Shown here: in pieces, positions 44,214 to 54,110 of the stretch
Position numbering within the stretch: position 1 is the stretch's first letter
Layout of the letters: every line of letters begins with the position of its first letter
Source of the DNA: Anisus vortex
Lineage: Eukaryota; Mollusca; Gastropoda; Planorbidae
Length of the DNA: 64,000 bases
Assembly: GCA_949126835.1 (NCBI GenBank)
Contig: OX421505.1
Location: 10,511,283-10,575,282 of the forward strand
Reading direction: 5' to 3'
Program-made: the position numbers and the translations under genes
The notes under the pieces: model-generated
The model's database searches: none
What the model was told of the DNA's origin: nothing
The model's input: the letters and a program-made list of their open reading frames with translations, nothing else

Positions 44214-45784
44214 GTTCTATATTTATTCTGTGAGCGGATTTATATTTCCCATGTTTTCGCCGTCTCGCGCAGTGTCACTATTGTCATGTATATTGTTTTT
44301 TCAAGAATTGGAACACGCAATGTTTATTTCTCTCTCTCTCTCTCTTTTCTTACTACACACAATATTAGGACGTTTAGTAGGAAAACAAAAGGTTCTAGGA
44401 AATGTTGGGATTCTGTGTTGATCTCAAATTCTCAGGGTCTGGGAACGACTCATTATTTAATAGGGGAAGTTCCTATCGTTTTTGTTATGAGTTTAGTAAT
44501 GATACCATGATTTTCACCCCTACTGGTAATGGGTCTGTCCCTTGCACCACTCGGATAGTATTTAATGATTTGTTTTGTCTGAAAGACAGAGAGTTTCAAA
44601 ATATGTTCCTTTGAGAACGTTTGTGTTTGCACTATTTTATTCTAACTGTACATAATAGATATATTGTATATATTGAACATACCACCTGAAATAAACTATC
44701 AACAACAGTTACACTGAAGCTTCCTTGTCAAGTTACTATTCAATTGTGTTGTATACATTACAATAAGATTTATCTACTACTCTAATGTACAAGAAAGGAA
44801 ATGTTGGAATACAAATTCTGAATTTGTGCCCAGGACTATAAGAAGAGTTCGTGTAATACTGAAACATAAATACTAATAATTAAAGTCTCCCCTAGGACTA
44901 ACTAGAATTATCAGCAAGATCTACACAGCTCTGGCCACAAGGGGATTGTGGACGTAACACTATTAAGAGCCTTTGTCTAATGTTGAAGGAACGGTCAGTG
45001 AGAGACTTTAAAGAAACAAACAATTGGGTCTTTTGGTCTGTTTGTTGATAAGGGACTGGACTTGTCAACCGCTATAATCCATAGATAAGTAAATGTAGCG
45101 TGACCTTTTGAAACGCCGACAGACGTTTTTTAACCCAACTCCTACCTCCCATGTAGGTATAAAGGACAAAAAAAAAATGAGAGCAACTGGGTCATTATGA
45201 AACGCTTCCCCCCCCCCGACACCTCTCCTGACACATTCAATGACAGGTGAACAGATGGCCGTGGGTCTATACACTTTGCTTTCATTGGACATCGGGGTGA
45301 TGACCTGAAGACAAGACACAAATACAAATATCGAGCCATGCTATCTTGACACAGCCCTAGTTTAGCCACCAGCCGCCATATTGACAGACAAGCCAGAGTG
45401 TGGTGGGAGTATAACGCGTGGACGGACAGCAACGGGCGCACCCTACTGGCTACGCAATTTTCTTATCAACATCAGTTTCTTCATTTTTCTTGCAATATAT
45501 ATAGTTAGAAGTCACCACATCAAAGCTTTCCATGGCCAGTGGCAGGCTATCATCAAAGATCTTTAAGTATGGGTTAATAACAGCAATGCTTTTTCAAGGA
45601 TCTTGTGCGTGTCCCTTAGTACTTAATAGCATACCGCGCTCTCATAGGTCATAGTTGCCTGCGAATAATGGGAGAACAGTAAAACAACAAGCTGCCCTAG
45701 TATACCTTTACTTGCTCTGTTATTAAAGAAATAGGTTAATTTAAACTTCAATTGGGACAGTCCAGCTACAAATGTGATTTTGTT
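44214..45784. other. No gene supported
   Basis: Overlapping frames at 44,163-44,614 and 45,065-45,566 lack domains and codon consistency. A CT run is at about 44,329-44,347. Confidence 0.45.
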
Positions 45785-45976
45785 TCTTATACATTACAGA
45801 CGCTCTTTCTATGAAGACTATTGCGTCCTACGCTCATCCGTGGTCCGAGTCTAGTCTTTCATTTTTATTCATGTTTTAAATGATGTTGAGTTACTGGTTT
45901 TCCTGGTTTGTTCAGGCAACCCATTCCATGCCCTAATGTCACACAGGAAGAAAGAGTACTTATATACATTTGTTAT
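45785..45976 (-). mobile_element. LINE 3' end, right half displaced by LTR element
   Basis: The same LINE family as 9,666-9,955. It is interrupted at ACATTTGTTAT by the LTR retrotransposon and resumes at 54,042-54,110 (CGCATAAGGAAAGTGTTTTTG). The uninterrupted copies at 9,666 and 31,509 show that nothing but the LTR element and its GTTAT duplication was added. Confidence 0.8.
45972..45976. repeat. Target-site duplication GTTAT (left)
   Basis: GTTAT directly precedes the 5' LTR and is repeated at 54,037-54,041 after the 3' LTR. A 5-bp duplication is usual for Ty3/gypsy-type integrases. Confidence 0.9.
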
Positions 45977-46509
45977 TGCTAGTATGCACTAACATGGTCA
46001 AAGGGAAATGACTCAGGAAAGTCAATTGTATAGTACAAGAGTTATGGGGACTGGGAAGATTGTGAATATCACAATCTAGTTGGTTCTACTGCGTCTTAGC
46101 TTTCTAAAGCATGCTTTGCACGTTTTACATGTCTCAGTCTGATCACGGGGTTTTACATGTCTCAGTCTGATCACGGGGGTAAAGGACCGGAGAATAGTCA
46201 GTTGACTTGAATATCCAGCAGCGTATAGACGTATACGCTAGACTCGGAATTATACCACATTTTATCAGAATACTATTTCATTTCTTGGACTTATATTATA
46301 TTATATGATTGTTGGATGTACTGTGAATAATGTATTGTGAGTAATAATAAATAGATATATATTGCTGCGAAGATTTGAATTATCAAGTGTGTTAAACGTA
46401 CTGTGAAAATAATATTAAAGAAACATTTAACTCAACTCAATCAACTCAATCAACTTATGATTCTATTAGCCTACGAAGAACACTAATAATTAAAATAGAA
46501 TCAATAACA
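45977..46509 (+). repeat. 5' LTR
   Basis: 533 bp, TGCTAGTATGCAC...AATAACA. It contains a 28-bp tandem duplication (46,123-46,150 and 46,151-46,178, core TCAGTCTGATCACGGGG) and an AATAAA at 46,346-46,351. It differs from the 3' LTR by one T/C near 46,458. Confidence 0.95.
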
Positions 46510-46510
46510 G

Positions 46511-46522
46511 TGGTGGCAGCGA
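46511..46522 (+). promoter_or_regulatory. Primer-binding site, tRNA-Leu type
   Basis: TGGTGGCAGCG begins one base after the 5' LTR and is complementary to the CGCTGCCACCA 3' end usual for some leucine tRNAs. That primer type is known in several gypsy elements. The following bases repeat the theme (AACGGCAGCGGTG), so slightly shifted priming is conceivable. Confidence 0.75.
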
Positions 46523-48306
46523 TAAACGGCAACGGTAAACGGCAGCGGTGAACGGCAGCGGTGTACGGCAACTACTAAACTACAACATAATGAAATGCTT
46601 CCACAAAACCAAATCTTAGAAGGTAAAGTCTGATTTTCAAATTGTCAACTCTCTCATGCAAACTATTCAGCAAACTATTCAACCAGTCAACCTGGTCATA
46701 AAATCGTTAGAGAGAACGCTAAAACATCTCTCAGAAAATATATGATTTGCTGGTGGATGGCAGAATTTAATGGACGATTTCTAAAGATATTAATCAAGAT
46801 GTAATCAACACTGTATAAAGCCATATTCAGGGTAACAGGAAACAGAGACACTGCAGCAAGACTTGTAAAAGTCAGTAGATACATAGGCGGCACAACAGGC
46901 AACAAAAAGGTGGGTGCACGTGGCGCTCTACATCTCAGCCCACATTACATTTTTCAAAGGTGCCGACGCTGGAATTAATAATTTTTTTTCAAGATTATAT
47001 TTGGATTACGTGGAACGTCGAGAGCTGTCGTATGAATTTCTTTGTGATCAATCGTTGATCATGAAAAATTGAATTATCACGCATGAAACATTTTTAAACA
47101 AAACAGCTTCTGAATCTAGACTCTGTAATATTTTACAATACGCTATGAAATGAAGCAATGACGTCACACAAGATGGCGGACACTAGATAAACAAGATGGC
47201 GGACACTAGTTCAACTAGAGGTCAACACGTGTGTGTGTGAGATCCGAAGGTAACAAGGCAATCATCAACGCATAGTATTCACTTAGTCATACTTTGTGGA
47301 ATACCAAGACCTTATTGAAGACAGATTGTACTCTAACGTACATCAATTCAAGAGATTCGTTTACATTATGCGAATTATAGCTATCTCGCTATACAGTAAA
47401 GTTAATTTGAATTAATGTGATGGAGATTGTGTTAATTAATTTAAATCATTCGTACCTGGATTAACGTCATGAAGTATGTGTTAGTTAAAATTTAAGCTAC
47501 TATTAGACCATTCACTTGGATCAAATGGATTAACTTCATCGTCAAGAAGATTCATTGTGTTACTTAAATACTATTTAAGTTTGATATAATTAACATTTAT
47601 TTTAATATTATACATGTTAAATGATTCTTTGATAGGGTAATTTCTGTTAGCTGTATTGACTTGTTTGTTTTTGTTCAAATATTGAAGTAAAATTATTGTC
47701 TTTGTCAATGTTGATAAATATTGTGATTCTAGTGTGAACATTTCCTCTATTACTGTTGTCCATGCAGCATTTGTGTCCTTAATTAAGATTGTGTTGTGTT
47801 TCATTTATTTTAGTTATACATAATTGTTGTTTTGTTTTGTTTTTTAAATATAATTAATATTATTGGTTCAAGATAACCACTATTATTTCTGATAGATGCT
47901 TGATAGTAACAATAACTATCAATTGTTTATAAATATAATTTATGCAAAGGTCAATATTTATGTACACACTATAGAAAATAGTAAATAAGGCATTTTTACA
48001 AATATAATAATTGACAATAGTCAACATTTACATACAAGTAAAGTAAATTGAAAAATAAGAAGAGAAAATAATTTATCAATCAAAATATTATGCTTTGCAT
48101 TGTTCCAATTCCAAAATGCTTTCAATTATAATAGCATAGTGAATAGAAATAATAGTATTACAAGTATTTAGCCTCAACTTAATAATACATGGTCTACATA
48201 ATAATTATAAGAATTACATTGTGAATGTACACTCTATAAATAATAATAAATAATAGCATTGTCCTGTACATAATAATATTTTATTGTTAATGATCAAGAA
48301 TTAAAT
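46523..48306 (+). promoter_or_regulatory. Long leader with CRE and YY1-like motifs
   Basis: About 1.8 kb without a long frame precedes gag. It opens with three to four copies of a (G/T)AAACGGCA(A/G)CGG-like repeat. TGACGTCA (a perfect CRE-type palindrome) at 47,159-47,166 is followed at once by two copies of CAAGATGGCGGACACTAG (47,169-47,186 and 47,192-47,209), each a match to the YY1 consensus AAGATGGCGG. The remainder is AT-rich with no frame supported. Function is inferred. Confidence 0.55.
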
Positions 48307-50685
48307 ATGGATGTAAAAGTTAAATTAATGTATGAAGAAGCTAAAGCTTTAGCTAAAGAATTTGAAATAACAGAAAAAAAAGAATTGCAAGAATTTATAG
48401 AAAAGAAAGTAAAAGAGTTAAAAAAGGAATTATCTGATAAAGAAAGAGATGAGCGTGCAGAAAATAGGTCACATGAACTTAAACAATTAGAATTAGAACT
48501 TAAACAAAAAGAAATACAATTAAAACTAGACCATGAATTAGAACTAGCTAAATTGCAACAAAATAAGGTTGAGCATTCAACTAATTCATCTAATAAACAT
48601 GGCGTTAGATTTAAAATGCCACCATTTGATGGAAAAGAAAATATTTTAGATTTTTTAACTCTCTTTGAAACAACATGTAAAGGGTATAACATTCCGCAAT
48701 CGGAATGGTATATTCATTTAATTCCTCAATTGAAAGACAAAGGAAGGGAAGCATTAGCTCATATTGATAAAGAGATTACTGATTACACAATAATTAGAGA
48801 ACAGTTGATAAAATTTTTTATCCATTCAGAGGACTATTATAGACAAAAATTTCATTCTTTTTTATTAACTGATAAAATAGAACCAAGAGCTTTTGTCTCT
48901 GAAGTGAAATCATTCTTATTAACTTGGTTAGAACTAATCAAAATAGACACAAAAAATCCCAATGAAATTATTGAGATGGTAGTAGTAGATAAAGTGTTAC
49001 AAATGGCTTCCAAACCTTTGTTTACACATATTATGGAGAGGAAAGTAAGAAATATTGAAAATTTAATAGATGCTATCTCCAATTTTAAAGATAGTAATCC
49101 CAATGTAGAACTTACTAAACAGACTCAAACAGTAAATACCATGCAAAATAGAAGACATAGGAGCTATTCACCTCCTAGAACAAATAGTCAATATGGTAGA
49201 AGACAAAACTATGGTAATGAAACAAATACAAACAGACAAAATCTTAGATGTCACTTTTGTAATCGTTATGGACATATAGACAGATTTTGTGGTTTCAGAA
49301 TAAAATATGTAAGTAACAGGTATAGACAAAATGAAAAGAGTCAAAATAATCAAAATTTTCAAAATAAAAACTTTACAAGACAGAATTTTCCACAAGGAAA
49401 TCAAAATCAAAACTTTACAAGACGGAATTTTCCACAAGGAAATCAAAATCAAAACTTTACAGGACTGAATTTTCCACAAGGAAATTCTACAAATCAGCAT
49501 GTTACTAATCCAAATTCTGAAAATCAAAATTTTCAGAATAGAAATAAAGGCAACACAAATAATCCCACTACTCACAGAAACAATGTAATATTTGAGAATA
49601 AAGGTCAACTGATCTTATTCCCTGCATATGTTGAGGGAATACGTACCTATTGTCTAAGGGATACTGGGTCATCTCTCACCTGTGTAGATGAGAGGATTAT
49701 TCCTCCTCATAAAGCCAAAAATATCTTAAGGATAGAAACAATTAAACTAGGTAATGGATCTATGGTTAGTTGTCCAATCACTACTATACAAATTGATACT
49801 CCTTGGCTTACAGGATATACTGAAGCAGCCATCTTAAAAAATTGTGTTGCTCCCCTAATAATAGGTAATACATATGGAGTCAAACAGGACAATAGTTTTG
49901 AAATATTTCAACAATGGATGGATCTTAAATCCACAGATTTAAACTTAAAACCTGTAATTTTGTTAGAAAATAATCAACTGGGAGATTTATCACAAGATGA
50001 ATTCGGCCCTGCCTTGCAAACTGTCAGTTTTTTACAAACACTAGGCAAGTCAGACAGTAGCATTATTAATGACACACCTAATATAGATATACCTATAAAC
50101 AAAGTGAAAGAAAATCTAATGCCTAAATGGAATGGTACAGAGAAATTGAATCAATATATTGAAAGGTTTGAAGAACAATGTGAAATAAATAAAATACCTA
50201 AACAATTGCATGCCATATCACTATGCAAACATTTAGAAAATCACAAAGCAATATACAATATTGCAGAGAAAGAAATCAATGACTTTCAAACATTGAAAAC
50301 AAACATATTAGCATACATTGATACTACTCAAAAGAAAACTGAAACACAAATGAAAAAACGTGAACAGATTAGCTTAAATAGTATGCCTTTTGATGAACAA
50401 ACTTTGAAAAATGAACAAAAACAAGATGAGTATATAAACAAAATTGTGTCACAACTTGGTAAAGAAAATGTTAAACAAGGACAAATGAAATTAATTAATG
50501 GAATTCTTTGTAGGATAGAAACAAAAACTAATATAACTCAAGTAGTTGTGCCAAAATCTTTGACAGTGCAAATAATGAAAATTTCGCATGATAATGCATT
50601 AGCAGGTCACTTAAGTACAAAAAAAACTTGTAACAAAATCAAAAACAACTTCTGGTGGCCCAATTTAGAAAAGGATTTGATTTGA
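48307..50685 (+). CDS. ORF1: gag, protease, extra capsid-like segment, integrase zinc finger start (792 aa)
   Basis: Begins ATG at 48,307. Residues 1-90 form a Lys/Glu/Leu-rich coiled coil. A capsid-like helical region starts M-P-P-F-D-G at residue 104. A zinc knuckle C-H-F-C-N-R-Y-G-H-I-D-R-F-C lies at 315-328 (C-x2-C-x4-H-x4-C). A 14-residue N-F-T-R-Q-N-F-P-Q-G-N-Q-N-Q-type repeat (about three copies) follows near 355-395. The aspartic protease motif D-T-G-S-S is at 452. A second capsid-like stretch M-P-K-W-N-G starts at 605. The integrase zinc-binding start H...G-H is at 761-768, then W-W-P before the stop. The frame ends inside the HHCC finger and the two cysteines are in ORF2. It overlaps ORF2's open frame by about 50 bp in the -1 direction. 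Confidence 0.93.
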   Translation: MDVKVKLMYEEAKALAKEFEITEKKELQEFIEKKVKELKKELSDKERDERAENRSHELKQLELELKQKEIQLKLDHELELAKLQQNKVEHSTNSSNKHGVRFKMPPFDGKENILDFLTLFETTCKGYNIPQSEWYIHLIPQLKDKGREALAHIDKEITDYTIIREQLIKFFIHSEDYYRQKFHSFLLTDKIEPRAFVSEVKSFLLTWLELIKIDTKNPNEIIEMVVVDKVLQMASKPLFTHIMERKVRNIENLIDAISNFKDSNPNVELTKQTQTVNTMQNRRHRSYSPPRTNSQYGRRQNYGNETNTNRQNLRCHFCNRYGHIDRFCGFRIKYVSNRYRQNEKSQNNQNFQNKNFTRQNFPQGNQNQNFTRRNFPQGNQNQNFTGLNFPQGNSTNQHVTNPNSENQNFQNRNKGNTNNPTTHRNNVIFENKGQLILFPAYVEGIRTYCLRDTGSSLTCVDERIIPPHKAKNILRIETIKLGNGSMVSCPITTIQIDTPWLTGYTEAAILKNCVAPLIIGNTYGVKQDNSFEIFQQWMDLKSTDLNLKPVILLENNQLGDLSQDEFGPALQTVSFLQTLGKSDSSIINDTPNIDIPINKVKENLMPKWNGTEKLNQYIERFEEQCEINKIPKQLHAISLCKHLENHKAIYNIAEKEINDFQTLKTNILAYIDTTQKKTETQMKKREQISLNSMPFDEQTLKNEQKQDEYINKIVSQLGKENVKQGQMKLINGILCRIETKTNITQVVVPKSLTVQIMKISHDNALAGHLSTKKTCNKIKNNFWWPNLEKDLI

Positions 50686-53177
50686 TCATAAAAAGTTGTT
50701 CAACATGTCTGATACATAATCAGAAAAATTCAAAACATAAAGCTTCTTTACAAAAAACAGATACTGTAGACAAACCTTTTGTAAAGATAGCCATTGATAT
50801 TATTGGACCTATGAAAGAAGCTAGGAATTCAAAAGCTAAATTTGCATTAACACTCATTGATATGGGTAGTAGATGGGTGGAAGTAATCCCTCTAAGAGAA
50901 ATAACCGCAGATAGAGTATGTAACTCACTATTGCCAATATTCTGCAGATTTGGATTTCCTAAAACTATATTAAGTGATAATGGTACACAATTCAAATCCA
51001 AATTGACTCAAGCTTTTACTAAAATTCTCAACATAACACACATTTTTAGTTCAATCTACCACCCAGAGTCAAATGGTATGGTTGAAAGGGCAAATCAAAC
51101 TATAAAACAAATGTTAGCTAAGGTTTGCGAAGAACACCCTTATGAATGGGATGAATTCCTACCAGCCATTCTCTTTGCTTATAGACAGGCAAAGCATGAA
51201 AGCACTGGTTACTCACCTTTTGAGTTAATCTTTGGTAGAAATGCCAATGGTCCATTAGAGAATTTTAAAGCAGAATTACTAAAAACCAAAGAAACAAAAA
51301 TGTCACCTTTTGATCTAATAAATAAGACAGAAAAACATATGCAAACAGCATATCAATTTGCTGTGGAAAAAAAACAAGAAATTAAAGAAAAAACCATACT
51401 TAGAGAAAACATGAATAAAAACTTAAGAAAGTTAGAAATAGGCAACAAAGTACTTGTATATCTACCCATTGGTTCTGGTAATACCATGCAATGGAAAGGT
51501 CCTTATGACATTATACATAAATTGTCAGATGTTACATATAAAATTGACATAAATGGTAGTGAAAAAATTGTTCACATCAACAATTTAAGACATTATGAAG
51601 AAAGCAATATAATTGATACTACATCAAAAACCAATGACAAAATAGAAAACAACAATGTTATCATCGTTGAAGATGAAAATATTAAAGACATTCCAAGTAA
51701 TGTTAACTACTTGTGTCGCATGACCGCAAATACAACTAATGAAATAGAGCAAATTAACTTAGATCATATTCAAAGTGTAGAAACTAAAAATAAAATTGTG
51801 AAAATATTAAACAAATTTAAAGATACAATCACAGAAACACCTGGTTTGACTAATGTCATTGAACATACAATAGAATTAACTGACAAAAAAGAGTTTAGAT
51901 CAAAAGCTTATAGAATTCCACAAATGCTAGTTGACAAAGTAGATAAAGAATTGGACCAATTAATTGAAAATAAGATTATAAACAAATCTATGTCTCAATA
52001 CTCTTCACCAATGGTAATAGTAAGAAAAAAAAATGGTTCAATTAGACTTTGCTGTGACTATCGCAAATTAAATAAAATCACAAAAATTGATCAAGAAGGG
52101 TTACCTAACATAGACAATATCATCAATACTATGGCAACTGGGAAAATATTTTCCACTATAGACTTGACCAGAGGTTTTTGGCAAGTACCTCTAGATAAAA
52201 ATTCTAAAGATTACGCAGCTTTTATCACACATAGAGGTGTGTTTAACTGGAATGTAATGCCATTTGGTCTCATAAATAGTACTGCAACTTTTACTAAATT
52301 AATGAGAAAAATTCTTCCTCAAAGAAACAACATAATTCACTATGTGGATGATGTGTGTATATATACAGAAACCTGGGATGAACACTTGACTATTTTAGAA
52401 GAAGTCTTACAAATACTAAAAGATAACAATTTAACTGTATCCCCAACCAAATTAAAGATAGGACAATCAGAAATTGAATTTCTGGGACATACATTTTCTA
52501 ATGGCCAAGTCAAGCCAACAGAACAATTACACAAAAAGATCTTAGAAATAAAGACACCTAAAACTAAGAAAGAAGTTAGATCACTCTTAGGTTTATTCAA
52601 TTATTACAGCAAGTTTATTCCAAAATACAGTCAAATAGTTAGACCTATCATAGATCTTACAAAAAAATTTCAACCAAATTATGTAAATTGGAATAATGAA
52701 TGTGAACAATCATTCAGACAACTAGTTAATGAGTTTTCTAAAGAACCAATTCTGGAAACTATTCAGAAAAATGATGAAATTATTTTAGATTGTGATGCCT
52801 CAAAAATAGGACTAGGTGCTTGTATTTTTAAGAAAGTAATGATAGATTCAGAAATGGTGTACAAACCAGCATTCTATATAAGCCGTGCATTAACTAATAG
52901 TGAAAAAAATTTCAGTATATTGGAATTGGAAGGTTTATGCATAGCTTATGCTGTATTGAAATTTCAATACTATTTGTTAGGACGTAAGTTTACAATTCTC
53001 ACAGATCACAAACCATTAGTAAATTTTAATGTGTCAAATGTAAATAACAAACGCATAAACAAATATGCATTATTACTATCTGATTATCAGTTTCAGATCA
53101 AAAGCATAGTTGGAAAAGATAATCATTTGCCAGATGTGTTATCAAGATTATCCATTTATATCCCAGATATTGAATAG
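50634..53177 (+). CDS. ORF2: integrase, reverse transcriptase, RNase H (about 840 aa)
   Basis: Open from just after the stop at 50,631 to 53,177. No ATG lies at its start, so it is probably made by frameshift from ORF1. Counting from 50,655, the integrase finger cysteines C-S-T-C come first, then catalytic D48, D108 and E144 (35 residues between the last two). A GPY/F module with W-K-G-P-Y is at 280. Reverse transcriptase follows: C-C-D-Y-R-K-L-N, M-P-F-G-L, and Y-V-D-D at 563-566. RNase H has D714 (D-A-S-K-I-G-L-G), E757 or E759 and D784 (T-D-H-K-P-L). It ends with L-P-D-V-L-S-R-L. There are no internal stops. All catalytic residues I looked for are present. No chromodomain or env was seen. 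Confidence 0.93.
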   Translation, partial: QNQKQLLVAQFRKGFDLIIKSCSTCLIHNQKNSKHKASLQKTDTVDKPFVKIAIDIIGPMKEARNSKAKFALTLIDMGSRWVEVIPLREITADRVCNSLLPIFCRFGFPKTILSDNGTQFKSKLTQAFTKILNITHIFSSIYHPESNGMVERANQTIKQMLAKVCEEHPYEWDEFLPAILFAYRQAKHESTGYSPFELIFGRNANGPLENFKAELLKTKETKMSPFDLINKTEKHMQTAYQFAVEKKQEIKEKTILRENMNKNLRKLEIGNKVLVYLPIGSGNTMQWKGPYDIIHKLSDVTYKIDINGSEKIVHINNLRHYEESNIIDTTSKTNDKIENNNVIIVEDENIKDIPSNVNYLCRMTANTTNEIEQINLDHIQSVETKNKIVKILNKFKDTITETPGLTNVIEHTIELTDKKEFRSKAYRIPQMLVDKVDKELDQLIENKIINKSMSQYSSPMVIVRKKNGSIRLCCDYRKLNKITKIDQEGLPNIDNIINTMATGKIFSTIDLTRGFWQVPLDKNSKDYAAFITHRGVFNWNVMPFGLINSTATFTKLMRKILPQRNNIIHYVDDVCIYTETWDEHLTILEEVLQILKDNNLTVSPTKLKIGQSEIEFLGHTFSNGQVKPTEQLHKKILEIKTPKTKKEVRSLLGLFNYYSKFIPKYSQIVRPIIDLTKKFQPNYVNWNNECEQSFRQLVNEFSKEPILETIQKNDEIILDCDASKIGLGACIFKKVMIDSEMVYKPAFYISRALTNSEKNFSILELEGLCIAYAVLKFQYYLLGRKFTILTDHKPLVNFNVSNVNNKRINKYALLLSDYQFQIKSIVGKDNHLPDVLSRLSIYIPDIE

Positions 53178-53488
53178 ACAATACTGAAAGATAATTGTCT
53201 AGGACTAATGTAAAACTTGAGACTTCAGATTTTTGGTCTCATAGTTAATCTCATGGTGTATAACTTCTGTAAGACACCGATGTAAATTGTTTTTATGATG
53301 ATTATTTATGTTTTTATGATGATTATTTATGTGTTTTTTTGTACTATGATTACATGAATATTACATGACTTAATTAGATACGTTAACTATTGATATGCAA
53401 CTAAATATTTTATTGATTTTGTAACAATAATTTATGTTCCCTATATATGTAATTATGCAAAAATAATAATGAATTATTATTTTTTTCC
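53178..53488. other. LTR element 3' untranslated region
   Basis: AT-rich, non-coding, with an 18-bp tandem repeat (ATGATGATTATTTATG, near 53,294-53,330). Confidence 0.7.
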
Positions 53489-53503
53489 GGGAGGGGTGAG
53501 TAA
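53489..53503 (+). promoter_or_regulatory. Polypurine tract
   Basis: GGGAGGGGTGAGTAA abuts the 3' LTR, the expected plus-strand primer for reverse transcription. Confidence 0.8.
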
Positions 53504-54036
53504 TGCTAGTATGCACTAACATGGTCAAAGGGAAATGACTCAGGAAAGTCAATTGTATAGTACAAGAGTTATGGGGACTGGGAAGATTGTGAATATCACA
53601 ATCTAGTTGGTTCTACTGCGTCTTAGCTTTCTAAAGCATGCTTTGCACGTTTTACATGTCTCAGTCTGATCACGGGGTTTTACATGTCTCAGTCTGATCA
53701 CGGGGGTAAAGGACCGGAGAATAGTCAGTTGACTTGAATATCCAGCAGCGTATAGACGTATACGCTAGACTCGGAATTATACCACATTTTATCAGAATAC
53801 TATTTCATTTCTTGGACTTATATTATATTATATGATTGTTGGATGTACTGTGAATAATGTATTGTGAGTAATAATAAATAGATATATATTGCTGCGAAGA
53901 TTTGAATTATCAAGTGTGTTAAACGTACTGTGAAAATAATATTAAAGAAACATTTAACTCAACTCAATCAACTCAATCAACTCATGATTCTATTAGCCTA
54001 CGAAGAACACTAATAATTAAAATAGAATCAATAACA
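53504..54036 (+). repeat. 3' LTR
   Basis: 533 bp, identical in length to the 5' LTR with one substitution (C for T near 53,985). Confidence 0.95.
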
Positions 54037-54041
54037 GTTAT
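54037..54041. repeat. Target-site duplication GTTAT (right)
   Basis: Matches 45,972-45,976. Confidence 0.9.
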
Positions 54042-54110
54042 CGCATAAGGAAAGTGTTTTTGTCTTTATGTTTATCTGAGCTTTGCAACAGGTTTTTTAT
54101 TGGGTTGTTT
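54042..54110 (-). mobile_element. LINE 3' end, displaced left part
   Basis: CGCATAAGGAAAGTGTTTTT then GTCTTTATGTTTATCTGAGC continues the LINE fragment broken at 45,976. Confidence 0.8.

Larger units (their letters stand above)
45977..54036 (+). mobile_element. Complete Gmr1-like Ty3/gypsy LTR retrotransposon, 8,060 bp
   Basis: Two 533-bp LTRs (TG...CA), GTTAT target duplication, primer-binding site, a 1.8-kb leader, two long overlapping ORFs and a polypurine tract. The domain order read from the sequence is gag with CCHC knuckle, protease, second capsid-like segment, integrase (HHCC, D-D-35-E, GPY/F), reverse transcriptase (Y-V-D-D), RNase H. Integrase upstream of RT is copia-like in order, but the RT, RNase H and GPY/F modules are gypsy-like, as in the Gmr1 group. 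No env is present. The LTRs differ at one position, so the insertion is young and possibly active, apart from the ORF1/ORF2 frame change. Confidence 0.93.

Noticed and set aside
50655..50660. GTG as a genuine start codon for ORF2
   Set aside because: Eukaryotic initiation at this internal GTG is unlikely, and the integrase finger is split across the overlap. A frame change from ORF1 explains it better.
45977..54036. Endogenous retrovirus with env
   Set aside because: RNase H ends at 53,177 and only about 310 bp of non-coding DNA precedes the 3' LTR, so no envelope gene is present.
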